Source: JBKPFU01 sp046728975
GTDB taxonomy: Bacteria > Actinomycetota > Thermoleophilia > Gaiellales > Gaiellaceae
Length of the DNA stretch: 18,211 bases
Assembly: GCA_046728975.1 (NCBI GenBank)
Contig: JBKPFU010000112.1
Span: 1 to 18,211, forward strand
Direction: 5' to 3'
Below are positions 1 to 8,014 of the stretch, one piece after another. A model generated the notes under the pieces. That model saw nothing but the letters and a program-made list of their open reading frames with translations, searched no databases and had not been told where the DNA came from. Within the stretch, counting starts at the first letter, position 1; every line of letters begins with the position of its first letter. The translations under genes were made by a program, and so were the position numbers.

Positions 1-483
1 GGGCTTCACGTGGCGATCGTCGGCGACGTCCTGCACTCCCGCGTCGCCCGCTCGAACATCCAGGCCCTGACGCTGATGGGCGCGCGTGTGATGCTCGTCG
101 GGCCGCCGCCGCTGATCCCGCGGGGGATCGAGACGATGGGCTGCGAGATCTCGCACGACATCGGCTCGATCGCGTCAGCCGATGTGGTCTACGTGCTGCG
201 GATGCAGCGCGAACGAATGCAGGAGGGCGCCAACTACGTTCCTTCGCTGCGCGAGTACACGGCGCGTTGGGGCGTGACACCCGAGCGCCTGCGACCGGGT
301 CAGAGGGTGATGCACCCAGGGCCGATGAACCGCGGCGTCGAGATCGATCCCCGGGTCGCGGATGCCGCGGACGCGCTGATCGAGACGCAGGTGCGCTCGG
401 GGCTCGTGACGCGAATGGCTGTGCTCTACGACCTGCTGACGCACGGGCCGGTGCCGGTGCGCGAGCCGCTGGAGGTCGCGTGA
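1..483 (+). CDS. pyrB: Aspartate carbamoyltransferase catalytic subunit, 3' part (5' end outside window)
   Basis: PyrB condenses carbamoyl phosphate with aspartate, the first committed step of UMP synthesis, in the cytoplasm. The frame is open from base 1, so the gene begins upstream; 160 residues remain, covering the aspartate-binding domain. Visible family landmarks are the strand G-D-V-L-H-S-R-V-A-R-S-N near the start, the Y-V-L-R-M-Q-R-E-R-M stretch (about residues 64-73 of the fragment) and the H-P-G-P-M-N-R-G-V-E-I loop (about 105-115) that lines the active site. The stop TGA at 481-483 overlaps the pyrC start by one base, so the two are probably translationally coupled. A pyrR regulator is often found just upstream in such operons, but that region is not in view. 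Confidence 0.96.
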   Translation, partial: GLHVAIVGDVLHSRVARSNIQALTLMGARVMLVGPPPLIPRGIETMGCEISHDIGSIASADVVYVLRMQRERMQEGANYVPSLREYTARWGVTPERLRPGQRVMHPGPMNRGVEIDPRVADAADALIETQVRSGLVTRMAVLYDLLTHGPVPVREPLEVA

Positions 484-1784
484 TGCTCTGGGTTAGAGAC
501 GGCAAGAAGGAAGACCTCGTCATTCGTGGCGCCCGGGCCATCGACCCGGCTGAGGGAATCGACGCGCAGATCGACGTCCGTGTCGACGGCGGCCGCGTGG
601 TTCAGCTCGGCACCAACCTCGAAACCAATGCGCACCGGGTGGTGGACGCCGAAGGTTTGATCGTCGCGCCCGCCTTCGTCGATCCCCACGTCCACCTGCG
701 AACGCCCGGCCGTGAAGACGAGGAGACGATCGCGTCGGGAACCCAGGCGGCCGCAGCGGGTGGCTATTGCGCGATCCTTGCGATGCCCAACACCGAGCCT
801 GTCGTCGATTCCGCCGCGGTGCTCGGCTCGCTCGCGGAGACCGCCGAGGCGGAGGCCGAAGTGCCGGTGGGCTTCCTGGCCGCGATCACCAAGAGCCAGG
901 AAGGCGGCGAGCTGACGGAGATGGCGGAGCTGGCGGAGGCAGGCGCGGCGGGCTTCACCGACGACGGAAAGCCGGTGCGGGCGCCGGGCTTGATGCGGCG
1001 AGCGCTCCAGTACGGCGCCGTCACTGGCGCGCCGATCGCAGTGCACTGCGAAGAGCCGACGCTTTCGCGCGACGGTCAGATGCACGAAGGCGCCGTCTCG
1101 GCCGAGCTCGGGTTCGCGGGCTACCCCTCCGTCGCCGAGAGCCTGATGGTGGCGCGCGACCTGGCGCTCGCCGGGTACGAGAGCCGCCCGGTTCACCTGA
1201 TGCACCTGTCGGCGCAGGAGTCCGTCGACGAAGTGCGTGCCGCGCAGGAGGCGGGCGTGGCCGCGACGGCGGAGGTCACGTCGCACCATCTTTGCCTCAC
1301 GGACGAGGCGGTGCGGTCGCTCGACCCGAACGTGAAGATGAACCCGCCTTTGCGAGCCGAAGCGGATCGGCAGGCGCTTGTCGAGGGGCTTCGGGGCGGG
1401 ACGATCGCGGCCGTCGCCACCGATCATGCGCCGCACGCGCGGCACGAGAAAGAGGTGCCGTTCGAGGCTGCGCCGTTTGGAGTGACGGGTCTCGAGACCG
1501 CCTTTTCGGCGCTCTACACGCACCTAGTCGAACCGGGCGTGATCCCGCTCGAGACGCTGCTCGAGCGGATGTCGGCCGGGCCGGCCCGTATCTACGGGCT
1601 GCAGCCGCCGCAGATCGCCGTCGGCGCGGCGGCGAACCTCGTCCTCCTCGACGGCAACGCCAGCTGGACGGTGACCGAACAGGGCTTCCGCTCTCGCTCG
1701 GCCAACTCGTGGCTCCTCGGCAAGACGCTCAAGGGGCGCGTGCGGATGACCATCGCCAACGGACGCGTGGTGCACAGCGAATGA
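483..1784 (+). CDS. pyrC: Dihydroorotase (class I, PyrC)
   Basis: PyrC cyclises N-carbamoyl-aspartate to dihydroorotate. The 433-residue product has the amidohydrolase fold with the metal set of class I enzymes: His69 and His71 in D-P-H-V-H-L, Asp161 in F-T-D-D-G-K-P, His188 in H-C-E-E, His241 in L-M-H-L-S and Asp314 in A-T-D-H-A-P-H. Their spacing matches that of the Aquifex type, in which an Asp stands where other dihydroorotases have a carboxylated lysine. The ATG at 483 is chosen because GGAGG at 471-475 lies 7 bases upstream and the protein then begins like its relatives. The open frame extends further upstream, but only inside pyrB. Its TGA overlaps the carA ATG (ATGA). Confidence 0.97.
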   Translation: MLWVRDGKKEDLVIRGARAIDPAEGIDAQIDVRVDGGRVVQLGTNLETNAHRVVDAEGLIVAPAFVDPHVHLRTPGREDEETIASGTQAAAAGGYCAILAMPNTEPVVDSAAVLGSLAETAEAEAEVPVGFLAAITKSQEGGELTEMAELAEAGAAGFTDDGKPVRAPGLMRRALQYGAVTGAPIAVHCEEPTLSRDGQMHEGAVSAELGFAGYPSVAESLMVARDLALAGYESRPVHLMHLSAQESVDEVRAAQEAGVAATAEVTSHHLCLTDEAVRSLDPNVKMNPPLRAEADRQALVEGLRGGTIAAVATDHAPHARHEKEVPFEAAPFGVTGLETAFSALYTHLVEPGVIPLETLLERMSAGPARIYGLQPPQIAVGAAANLVLLDGNASWTVTEQGFRSRSANSWLLGKTLKGRVRMTIANGRVVHSE

Positions 1785-2890
1785 CCGGCTTCCTCGCCCT
1801 CGAGGACGGCACCGTCTTCCGCGGCGAATCCGTCGCAGCGGAGGGCTTCGCGCTCGGCGAGGCGGTCTTCACGACGGCGATGACCGGCTATCAGGAAGTC
1901 GTCACCGACCCGAGCTACGCCGGGCAGATCGTGACCTTCACGGCGCCGATGGTCGGGAACTACGGCGTCGCCGTCGAGCGCTCCGAGTCGAGCTGGCCGA
2001 GCGCCCGTGCGGTCGTCATGCGCGAGGCCCGAGGCCCCGGATGGACCGACTGGCTGCACGAGCGCAACATCGTCGGGCTGTCGGGGATCGACACGCGGTC
2101 GATCGTCCTCCACCTGCGCGAGCGCGGGGCGATGCGAGCGATCGCAGTGGCCGGAGACGGCTCGACAGAGGAGGCAGTCCGGGTCGCAGGCGAGCAGCCG
2201 ATGATGGCGGGGCAGGCACTCGCCGCTGCCGTCTCGACCGACGAGCCGTACGTGTTCAGCGAGGCGGGCCGCACCCGCGTGGCGGTGGTCGACTACGGGT
2301 GCAAGCGATCGATCCTCCGGCGCCTGGCCGCCGCCGGGGCGGCAGTCACCGTCTACCCGCACGATGTCGAGGCGGGGGACGTGTCGGCGTACGACGGCGT
2401 GGTGCTCTCCAACGGCCCTGGCGATCCGGAGCCGCTTCGCGCTGAGGTCACGACGATCCAAGAGCTCCTGGGGCGAGTCCCGATCCTCGGGATCTGCCTT
2501 GGACACCAGCTGCTCGCCCTCGCGACCGGGCACGAGACGTTCAAGCTGCCGTTCGGCCACCGCGGCGCCAACCACCCGGTGCTGGAGCGAAAGAGCGGGC
2601 GCGTGCTCGTGACGAGCCAGAACCACGGCTTCGCCGTCGTGCCCTCCGACGATCGCGAGGCGACGCATGTGTCGCTCTACGACGGAACCGTCGAGGGGCT
2701 CGACTACCCGAAGCTGCGGGCGCGGTCGCTGCAGTTCCATCCGGAGGCGGGGCCGGGGCCGCACGACGCGTGGCGGTTGATTGAAGGCTGGGTCGAGGAG
2801 GTCGGCGGCCCCCCCGGCAACAATCACCGGCCCCTGGCGCGCGATAAGACTGCGCCAGGCGGCGTCCTCGGTCGCGCCCATGCTTCCTAG
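1781..2890 (+). CDS. carA: Carbamoyl-phosphate synthase small (glutaminase) subunit
   Basis: CarA hydrolyses glutamine and passes ammonia to CarB for carbamoyl phosphate synthesis. The protein has 369 residues. The N-terminal CarA domain begins F-L-A-L-E-D-G-T-V-F-R-G and includes the M-T-G-Y-Q-E-V motif (34-40). A class I glutamine amidotransferase domain runs from about 166 to 340, with the nucleophile Cys239 in G-I-C-L-G-H-Q and the His320/Glu322 pair in F-H-P-E-A. The start overlaps the pyrC stop as ATGA. The last ~27 residues, after W-V-E-E-V at 341, do not look like the family and are encoded over an 8-bp inverted repeat, so the tail may be non-conserved read-on to the first stop, TAG 2888-2890. 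Confidence 0.97.
   Translation: MTGFLALEDGTVFRGESVAAEGFALGEAVFTTAMTGYQEVVTDPSYAGQIVTFTAPMVGNYGVAVERSESSWPSARAVVMREARGPGWTDWLHERNIVGLSGIDTRSIVLHLRERGAMRAIAVAGDGSTEEAVRVAGEQPMMAGQALAAAVSTDEPYVFSEAGRTRVAVVDYGCKRSILRRLAAAGAAVTVYPHDVEAGDVSAYDGVVLSNGPGDPEPLRAEVTTIQELLGRVPILGICLGHQLLALATGHETFKLPFGHRGANHPVLERKSGRVLVTSQNHGFAVVPSDDREATHVSLYDGTVEGLDYPKLRARSLQFHPEAGPGPHDAWRLIEGWVEEVGGPPGNNHRPLARDKTAPGGVLGRAHAS
2833..2859. repeat. Perfect 8-bp inverted repeat inside the carA 3' end
   Basis: The arms CCTGGCGC (2833-2840) and GCGCCAGG (2852-2859) are perfectly complementary around an 11-base spacer. They lie in the poorly conserved C-terminal tail of carA. A GC-rich stem followed by no T tract is not a classical intrinsic terminator. 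It could mark mRNA processing or a decayed repeat, but the sequence alone does not show which. Confidence 0.6.
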
Positions 2891-2894
2891 CATG
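2879..2894. repeat. 6-bp inverted repeat spanning the carA stop codon
   Basis: CATGCT (2879-2884) and AGCATG (2889-2894) are complementary around a TCCT spacer, with the carA TAG lying across the right edge of the loop. The rest of the 81-base carA-carB gap holds a weaker 5-bp pair (2914-2918 with 2934-2938), the carB ribosome binding site and no promoter that I can recognise. No T run follows either stem. Confidence 0.4.
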
Positions 2895-2955
2895 AACGCT
2901 CCCTACGTCCTTGCCTGGCTTGCTTCTCGCGCACCAGGAATCCGCCATCGTCACC

Positions 2956-2961
2956 GGGAGG
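2956..2961 (+). promoter_or_regulatory. Ribosome binding site that supports the TTG start of carB
   Basis: GGGAGG lies 10 bases before TTG 2972. No ATG or GTG in the carB frame is available near the conserved N-terminus, so this Shine-Dalgarno-like site is the main support for the rare start codon. Confidence 0.6.
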
Positions 2962-2971
2962 CCCGCTAGCT

Positions 2972-5900
2972 TTGCCCAGGCGGCCTGATCTCCGCTCCGT
3001 CTGCCTGATCGGCTCAGGGCCGATCGTGATCGGCCAGGCCTGCGAGTTCGACTACGCGGGCTGCCAGGCGCTGAAGGTATTGCGCGAGGACGGGCTGCGG
3101 ACGATCGTCGTCAACTCGAACCCGGCCACGATCATGACCGATCCCGGGTTCGCCGACCGCACGTACCTGGAGCCACTCGACCTCGAGGGCGTCGCCGACG
3201 TCCTCGGACGCGAGCGTCCCGACGCGCTGCTGCCGACGCTGGGCGGTCAGACCGGACTCAACCTGGCGATGGAGCTCGTCGACGAGGGCGTGCTGGACGC
3301 GCTCGGCATCGAGCTGATCGGCGCGGGGCCGGATGTGATCCGCCGCGCGGAGGATCGCGAGCGCTTTCGCGAGACCGTTCGCGCCAGCGGGCTGAAGGCG
3401 CCGGAGTCGCAGATCGTGACGTCGCCTGACGAGGTCCCGGCCGACCTCAGCTTCCCGGTCATCTTGAGGCCGGCATTCACGCTCGGCGGGCACGGCGGCG
3501 GAACAGCGAAGTCCCGGGAGGAGTTCGAGGCCCTGCTCGACCGCGCTCTGGCCGAGAGCCCTGTCTCCCAGGTGCTCGTCGAGGAAAGCCTCAGCGGCTG
3601 GGATGAATTCGAGCTCGAGGTGATGCGCGATCGCCGCGACAACGTCGTGATCGTCTGTTCGATCGAGAACCTCGACCCGATGGGCGTCCACACGGGCGAC
3701 TCCGTCACCGTCGCGCCCCAGATGACGCTCTCGGACGAGGCCTATCAGGAGCTGCGCGACGCCGCGGCGGCCGTCATCCGAGCGGTCGGGGTCGAGTGCG
3801 GCGGCTCGAACATCCAGTTCGCTCGCAACCGGGAAACCGGCGACCTGCGCGTGATCGAGATGAACCCGAGGGTTTCCCGTTCGTCCGCGCTCGCCTCCAA
3901 GGCCACGGGCTACCCGATCGCCAAGGTCGCCGCCAAGCTCGCGGTGGGTTACACGCTCGACGAGATCCCGAACGACCTCACCCGAACGACGCCGGCGAGC
4001 TTCGAGCCGACGCTCGACTATGTCGTCGTCAAGGTTCCGCGCTTTGCCTTCGAGAAGTTCCCGGGCGCGGACACGGCCCTCGGCACGCAGATGAAGTCGG
4101 TCGGCGAGACGATGGGGATCGGCCGGACGTTCAGCGAAGCGTTCCTCAAGGCGATGCGCTCACGCGAGATCGACGATTCGTGGACACCCGCGAACCTTCA
4201 TCCCTGGTTCAGGGAGGAGCTCAAGCGCGTCGAGCAGAGCCTGACTTCCGTCACTTCCCTCGACGATCTCGTGCCCGGCGACTGGGTTCGACTCAAGCGG
4301 CTGGGCATTTCGGATTCGGATCTCGCGCGACGGTGCGAGACGAGCGAGGAGGTCGCGCGCGCGAAGCGGCGTGCGTGGGGAGTGAAGCCGTCGTACCGGC
4401 GCGTCGACTCGGTCGCCGGCGAGGTGGAGGCCGGCTCGAACTACCTGTATTCCACCTGGGGCGAAGCCGACGAGGCACTGCTTGAGGAAGACACGCCGCG
4501 GGTAGTCATCCTGGGCTCCGGCCCAAACCGCATCGGCCAGGGGATCGAGTTCGACTACTGCTGCGTCCACGCAGCTCAAAGCTTCCGCGGGCTCGGCTAC
4601 GAGGCGGTGATGGTGAACTGCAACCCCGAGACCGTCTCGACCGACTACGACACGTCCGACCGGCTCTACTTCGAGCCGCTCGACACCGAGGCGGTCCTCG
4701 CGGTGTGTGACCGCGAGCGGCCGGAAGGGGTGATGATCCAGTTCGGCGGGCAGACCCCGCTGAAGCTGGCGCGGGAGATCGAGCGAGCCGGTTTCCGCAT
4801 CCTCGGCACCCCGTACGAGGCCGTGGATCTCGCCGAGGATCGCGAGCGCTTCGCGGCGCTTTGCGAAGAACTCGGGATCGCTGTCCCGGCGTGGGGAATG
4901 GCCGAGGGGGCAGTCGAGGCGGTCGCCGTCGCGGACTCTCTCGGCTATCCGGTGCTCGTCCGCCCGTCGTACGTTCTGGGCGGGCGGAGCATGCGCGTCT
5001 GCTATGGCCCCGAAGAGGTCGCCGCCGCCGCGACGCCGGGAGTGCGCCTCCTCGTGGACCGGTTCCTCGAAGGCGCTCTCGAGGTCGACGTCGACGCGAT
5101 CTGCGACGGCCACGACACCTACATCGGTGCTGTGATGCAGCACGTCGAGGAAGCCGGGGTCCATTCGGGCGATTCCTCATGCGTGCTGCCCGCGCCGTCG
5201 CTCCCGGAGCCTGAGGCCCGGCGGATCGAGGAGATCGTCGAACGCCTCGGCCCGGCGCTTGGCGTCGTCGGCCTGCTCAACGTCCAGCTGGCGCTGAACG
5301 GCGACCTCTACGTGCTCGAGGCGAATCCGCGCGCCTCCCGAACCGTCCCCTTCGCCAGCAAGGCGACGGGCGTGAACCTCGTCGCGGCGGCGTGCCGCGT
5401 GGCGGCCGGCGAGCGCCTGACCGACATGGATCTGCCGCGGGGTCAGACCCCTTCGGAGATCAGCGTGAAAGCGGCCGTCCTTCCCTTCCAGCGCTTCCCC
5501 GGCGCCGATCCGGTGCTCGGGCCGGAGATGCGCGCGACCGGCGAGGTGATGGCGAGCGGGTCGGACTTCGCCACCGCGTTCGCCAAGGCCGAGCGTGCCG
5601 CCGGGCGGCCGTTGCCGGCGTCGGGCACCGTCTTCCTTTCGGTGCGAGATCAGGACAAGGCGGCCGCGGTAACGGTCGCCCAGGCTCTCACGGGGCTCGG
5701 GTTCCGGCTGGTCGCGACCTCGGGCACGGCCCGCACGCTCGCGGCCGCCGGTCTCGCAGTCGAGTACGTCCGGAAGGTGACCGAGGAAGGAGAGGGCCCG
5801 ACGGTGGTCGACCTGATCCGCCGGGGCCGTTGCGACCTCGTCGTCAACACGCCGCAAGGCTCGGGGGCGCGGACCGACGGCTATCTCATCCGGGAGGCCG

Positions 5901-6025
5901 CGCTGCTCGCGCGCGTGCCGTGCGTGACGACGATCGCGGGCGCTGCCGCCGCTGTCGAGGCGATCGCGCACGCGCAGTCGGAGATCTCGGTCTCGCTGCA
6001 GGAGCGGATCGGTGTCGTTGCCTAG
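2972..6025 (+). CDS. carB: Carbamoyl-phosphate synthase large subunit
   Basis: CarB builds carbamoyl phosphate from bicarbonate, CarA-derived ammonia and two ATP. The product is 1017 residues, a little shorter than the ~1070 of E. coli. Both synthetase halves are present: the first starts at G-S-G-P-I-V-I-G-Q (about residues 14-22) and the second at G-S-G-P-N-R-I-G-Q-G (about 513-522), each with an ATP-grasp domain. An oligomerisation region lies between them (about 385-505). An MGS-like allosteric domain closes the protein (about 886-1017). TTG is taken as the start because the following M-P-R-R-P-D-L-R-S-V aligns with the usual M-P-K-R-T-D-I-K-S N-terminus. The TAG stop (6023-6025) lies inside the start of pyrK. 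Confidence 0.97.
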   Translation: MPRRPDLRSVCLIGSGPIVIGQACEFDYAGCQALKVLREDGLRTIVVNSNPATIMTDPGFADRTYLEPLDLEGVADVLGRERPDALLPTLGGQTGLNLAMELVDEGVLDALGIELIGAGPDVIRRAEDRERFRETVRASGLKAPESQIVTSPDEVPADLSFPVILRPAFTLGGHGGGTAKSREEFEALLDRALAESPVSQVLVEESLSGWDEFELEVMRDRRDNVVIVCSIENLDPMGVHTGDSVTVAPQMTLSDEAYQELRDAAAAVIRAVGVECGGSNIQFARNRETGDLRVIEMNPRVSRSSALASKATGYPIAKVAAKLAVGYTLDEIPNDLTRTTPASFEPTLDYVVVKVPRFAFEKFPGADTALGTQMKSVGETMGIGRTFSEAFLKAMRSREIDDSWTPANLHPWFREELKRVEQSLTSVTSLDDLVPGDWVRLKRLGISDSDLARRCETSEEVARAKRRAWGVKPSYRRVDSVAGEVEAGSNYLYSTWGEADEALLEEDTPRVVILGSGPNRIGQGIEFDYCCVHAAQSFRGLGYEAVMVNCNPETVSTDYDTSDRLYFEPLDTEAVLAVCDRERPEGVMIQFGGQTPLKLAREIERAGFRILGTPYEAVDLAEDRERFAALCEELGIAVPAWGMAEGAVEAVAVADSLGYPVLVRPSYVLGGRSMRVCYGPEEVAAAATPGVRLLVDRFLEGALEVDVDAICDGHDTYIGAVMQHVEEAGVHSGDSSCVLPAPSLPEPEARRIEEIVERLGPALGVVGLLNVQLALNGDLYVLEANPRASRTVPFASKATGVNLVAAACRVAAGERLTDMDLPRGQTPSEISVKAAVLPFQRFPGADPVLGPEMRATGEVMASGSDFATAFAKAERAAGRPLPASGTVFLSVRDQDKAAAVTVAQALTGLGFRLVATSGTARTLAAAGLAVEYVRKVTEEGEGPTVVDLIRRGRCDLVVNTPQGSGARTDGYLIREAALLARVPCVTTIAGAAAAVEAIAHAQSEISVSLQERIGVVA

Positions 6026-6683
6026 CCGAGCTCGGCTCCAGGTCGCCGCCAACGAAGCGATCGGCCCGTACAGGCTCCTTCGCCTCGATCGGGGCGAGCT
6101 CGAGCCGGGGATCCCGGGCCAGTTCTTCATGCTCGAGGCGCCGGGGCGCCTGCTGCCGCGGCCGATGAGCCTCTGCTCGGCCCCCGCGAACGAGCTTGCG
6201 TACCTGATCGATCCCGTCGGCCCCGGCACGCGCGTGCTCTGTGCCGCGGAGCCAGGTGACGAGCTTCAGGTCTTTGGGCCGCTCGGGAACGGCTACGACC
6301 TCGGCGTCGAGCGGCCGCTGCTCGTCGGCGGCGGCATCGGCATCGCGCCGCTCGTCTATCTGTCGGAGGTGCTCGGCGCACCTCGCGCGGTGCTCGGCTT
6401 TCGCACGGCGTATCACGCCGAGGCTGCGGCGCTCCTGCCCGATGCGCAGGTGATCATCGACCCGATCCTGGTGACGGACGTGATGCCGCTCGAAGGGTGG
6501 GACGTGCTCGCATGCGGTCCGGAGCCGATGCTCCAGGCAGTCGCGCAGTTGGCGCCGAGCGCCCAGCTCGCGTGGGAGGCGCCGATGGCCTGCGGCTACG
6601 GCGCCTGCTACGGCTGCGCCGTCGAGGTCGAAGGCGAGCTCAAACGGTTGTGTGTCGAAGGGCCGGTGCTGTGCGCCTCGTAA
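6012..6683 (+). CDS. pyrK: Dihydroorotate dehydrogenase electron-transfer subunit (PyrK)
   Basis: PyrK carries FAD and a [2Fe-2S] cluster and passes electrons from class 1B PyrD to NAD+. The 223-residue protein shows the flavin-binding R-P-M-S motif (50-53), the nucleotide-binding G-G-G-I-G-I-A-P-L loop (106-114) and four cluster cysteines, Cys194, Cys199, Cys202 and Cys214, in the spacing C-x4-C-x2-C-x11-C typical of the family. The GTG start at 6012 lies within the end of carB (14-base overlap), with AGGAG at 6000-6004 seven bases before it. The gene overlaps pyrD by 13 bases. It is somewhat shorter than many PyrK proteins (about 250-270 residues). Confidence 0.95.
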   Translation: MSLPSRARLQVAANEAIGPYRLLRLDRGELEPGIPGQFFMLEAPGRLLPRPMSLCSAPANELAYLIDPVGPGTRVLCAAEPGDELQVFGPLGNGYDLGVERPLLVGGGIGIAPLVYLSEVLGAPRAVLGFRTAYHAEAAALLPDAQVIIDPILVTDVMPLEGWDVLACGPEPMLQAVAQLAPSAQLAWEAPMACGYGACYGCAVEVEGELKRLCVEGPVLCAS

Positions 6684-7537
6684 ACGCGAGCGGCTGCCTC
6701 GACGCGCTGACGGCGCCGGACGTCGCGCGCTCGCTGGATGCCTTCGTGACGAAGACGGTGACGCCGCTTCCGCGGGAGGGCAACGAACCGGTGCGGATCG
6801 CCGAGGTCGAAACCGGGATGCTCAACTCGATCGGCCTCGCTAACCCCGGCATCGACTCGTTCCTGGCCGACAAGCTGCCGCGGCTGACCGAGCTCGGGAT
6901 TCCGATCTGGGTCTCGGTCGGCGGCTTCTCCGTCGACGATTACGGCGATCTCTGCGACCGCCTCGACGACAGGGGCGAGGTCGCGTTGATCGAGCTCAAC
7001 GTCTCGTGCCCCAACGTGGACGACGTGCCGGCGAGCGTGCACGAGATCGTCGCCGCCGCGCGGGCGGCAACGCGCAAGCCTCTCTACGCGAAGCTTTCGC
7101 CCGCGACCGCCGACATCGCCGAAGTGGCGAAGGCGGCACAGGACGCCGGGGCCGACGGCCTCTCGCTCGTGAACACGATCCTCGGCCTCGCGCTCGACGA
7201 GCGAACGCTGCGTCCCGTTCTCGGTCGCCCTGCGGGCGGCCTCTCGGGCCCGGCGCTGAAACCGGTCGCCCTCGCAGCCGTGTTTTCCTGCTACCGCGCC
7301 ACCGGACTTCCCATCGTCGGGATGGGCGGAATCACGTCCGGGCGGGACGCGCTGGAGTTCGTTGCCGCAGGCGCGAGCGTTGTCGGGCTCGGCACGGTCC
7401 TCTTCTCGGATCCCGCTGCACCAGCCAGAATTCGCGCGGAGCTCGAGGTCGAAGCAGCAGCTCTTGGCGTTGTCGAAGTGGACAACGCATTCGGCGCCGC
7501 GCATGAGGTTGAGGAAAAAGCCCTGCAAATGGGGTGA
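6671..7537 (+). CDS. pyrD: Dihydroorotate dehydrogenase, class 1B catalytic subunit
   Basis: PyrD oxidises dihydroorotate to orotate with FMN, working with PyrK. The 288-residue barrel contains the class 1 catalytic cysteine, Cys113 in N-V-S-C-P-N-V, and the FMN phosphate-binding G-M-G-G-I-T-S-G-R-D-A segment near the C-terminus. GTG 6671 is the only sensible start: it overlaps the pyrK end and has GAAGGG at 6657-6662 eight bases upstream. With this start the protein opens with L-V-N-A-S-G-C, so the ~20 residues that usually precede the first A-S-G loop are missing. The open frame upstream of 6671 is inside pyrK and unrelated in sequence. No pyrF follows. Confidence 0.95.
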   Translation: MRLVNASGCLDALTAPDVARSLDAFVTKTVTPLPREGNEPVRIAEVETGMLNSIGLANPGIDSFLADKLPRLTELGIPIWVSVGGFSVDDYGDLCDRLDDRGEVALIELNVSCPNVDDVPASVHEIVAAARAATRKPLYAKLSPATADIAEVAKAAQDAGADGLSLVNTILGLALDERTLRPVLGRPAGGLSGPALKPVALAAVFSCYRATGLPIVGMGGITSGRDALEFVAAGASVVGLGTVLFSDPAAPARIRAELEVEAAALGVVEVDNAFGAAHEVEEKALQMG

Positions 7538-7548
7538 AACGCTCTCGG

Positions 7549-7576
7549 TTGACCCGCCGTGCCCAGTTGTTAGTAT
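7549..7576 (+). promoter_or_regulatory. Putative sigma70-type promoter for mihF-gmk-rpoZ
   Basis: TTGACC (7549-7554) and TAGTAT (7571-7576) are separated by 16 bases and sit in the 37-base pyrD-mihF gap. The -35 matches the TTGACA consensus at 5 of 6 positions and the -10 resembles actinobacterial TANNNT boxes. Transcription would begin near 7583-7587, so the ATG at 7575, which overlaps the -10 box, could not be translated from this transcript; GTG 7587 would then be a leaderless or near-leaderless start. This is inferred from consensus only. Confidence 0.5.
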
Positions 7577-7916
7577 GCGGCGTCCCGTGCCCGCGCTGAA
7601 GACCCAGGCTCAGGCGCCGCTTCGATCGCTCGACCAGCGCATGGAAGCGCTCAAACGCGCCAACGACATTCGCGTCCGCCGCGCGAAGCTGAAAAAGGAC
7701 CTGAAGAGCGGGAAGGCGCGGATCGAAGAGATCCTCCGCGACCCCCCCGAGTACGTCTCGACGGCGAAGGTGTTCGACATCCTGATGGCGGTCCCGAAGT
7801 TCGGCCGGGTCAAGGCGGCGCGCTTTCTGAACCAGTGCCGCATCAGCCAGTCGAAGACGGTCGGCGGCCTTTCGGAGCGCCAGCGGGCCGAGCTCATTGG
7901 CCTCTTCAACCGCTGA
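7575..7916 (+). CDS. mihF: Integration host factor, actinobacterial type (mIHF)
   Basis: mIHF is a small nucleoid-associated DNA-binding protein unique to Actinomycetota, needed for phage L5 integration in mycobacteria and for chromosome organisation. The 113-residue product matches in its second half: a basic helix (about 34-48), the A-V-P-K-F-G-R-V-K-A segment (about 73-82), which corresponds to the P-K-V-G-K-V-K-A signature of the helix-two-turn-helix region, and a C-terminal G-L-S-E-R-Q-R-A-E-L (about 99-108). Its place directly before gmk and rpoZ is the standard synteny. The start is uncertain: ATG 7575 overlaps a probable -10 box, whereas in-frame GTG 7587 would suit a leaderless message. 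Neither has a Shine-Dalgarno sequence. Confidence 0.93.
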   Translation: MRRPVPALKTQAQAPLRSLDQRMEALKRANDIRVRRAKLKKDLKSGKARIEEILRDPPEYVSTAKVFDILMAVPKFGRVKAARFLNQCRISQSKTVGGLSERQRAELIGLFNR

Positions 7917-7928
7917 AGGCCCCGTTTG

Positions 7929-7985
7929 GGTGCCGTGGTCAGAATCGGAGGCCCTGCCTCCGATTCGTCTGAAATGAGCGGTCGA
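7929..7985. repeat. Duplicated hairpin element, copy 1
   Basis: This 57-base unit matches 8027-8083 at 54 positions (period 98 bases). It contains a perfect 10-bp stem, AATCGGAGGC (7943-7952) with GCCTCCGATT (7956-7965), closed by a CCT loop. TCAG (7939-7942) and CTGA (7969-7972) flank it and can add a second helix beyond a small bulge. Similarity to copy 2 continues about 7 bases further upstream with a one-base gap. No T tract follows, so it does not look like an intrinsic terminator. Confidence 0.85.
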
Positions 7986-8014
7986 AGCCACTTGCCTCAG
8001 CTCGCGGGTACTAA

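Noticed and set aside
426..1523. Long minus-strand open frame (365 codons) opposite pyrC
   Set aside because: Arg/His-rich composition without recognisable motifs; a typical GC-driven antisense shadow of a clearly coding plus strand.
1592..2893. 433-codon minus-strand open frame opposite carA
   Set aside because: It mirrors carA and crosses into pyrC; no family motif, biased composition.
2892..2969. 25-codon open frame between carA and carB as a leader peptide
   Set aside because: No ribosome binding site of its own is seen, no run of regulatory codons, and no terminator/antiterminator pair.
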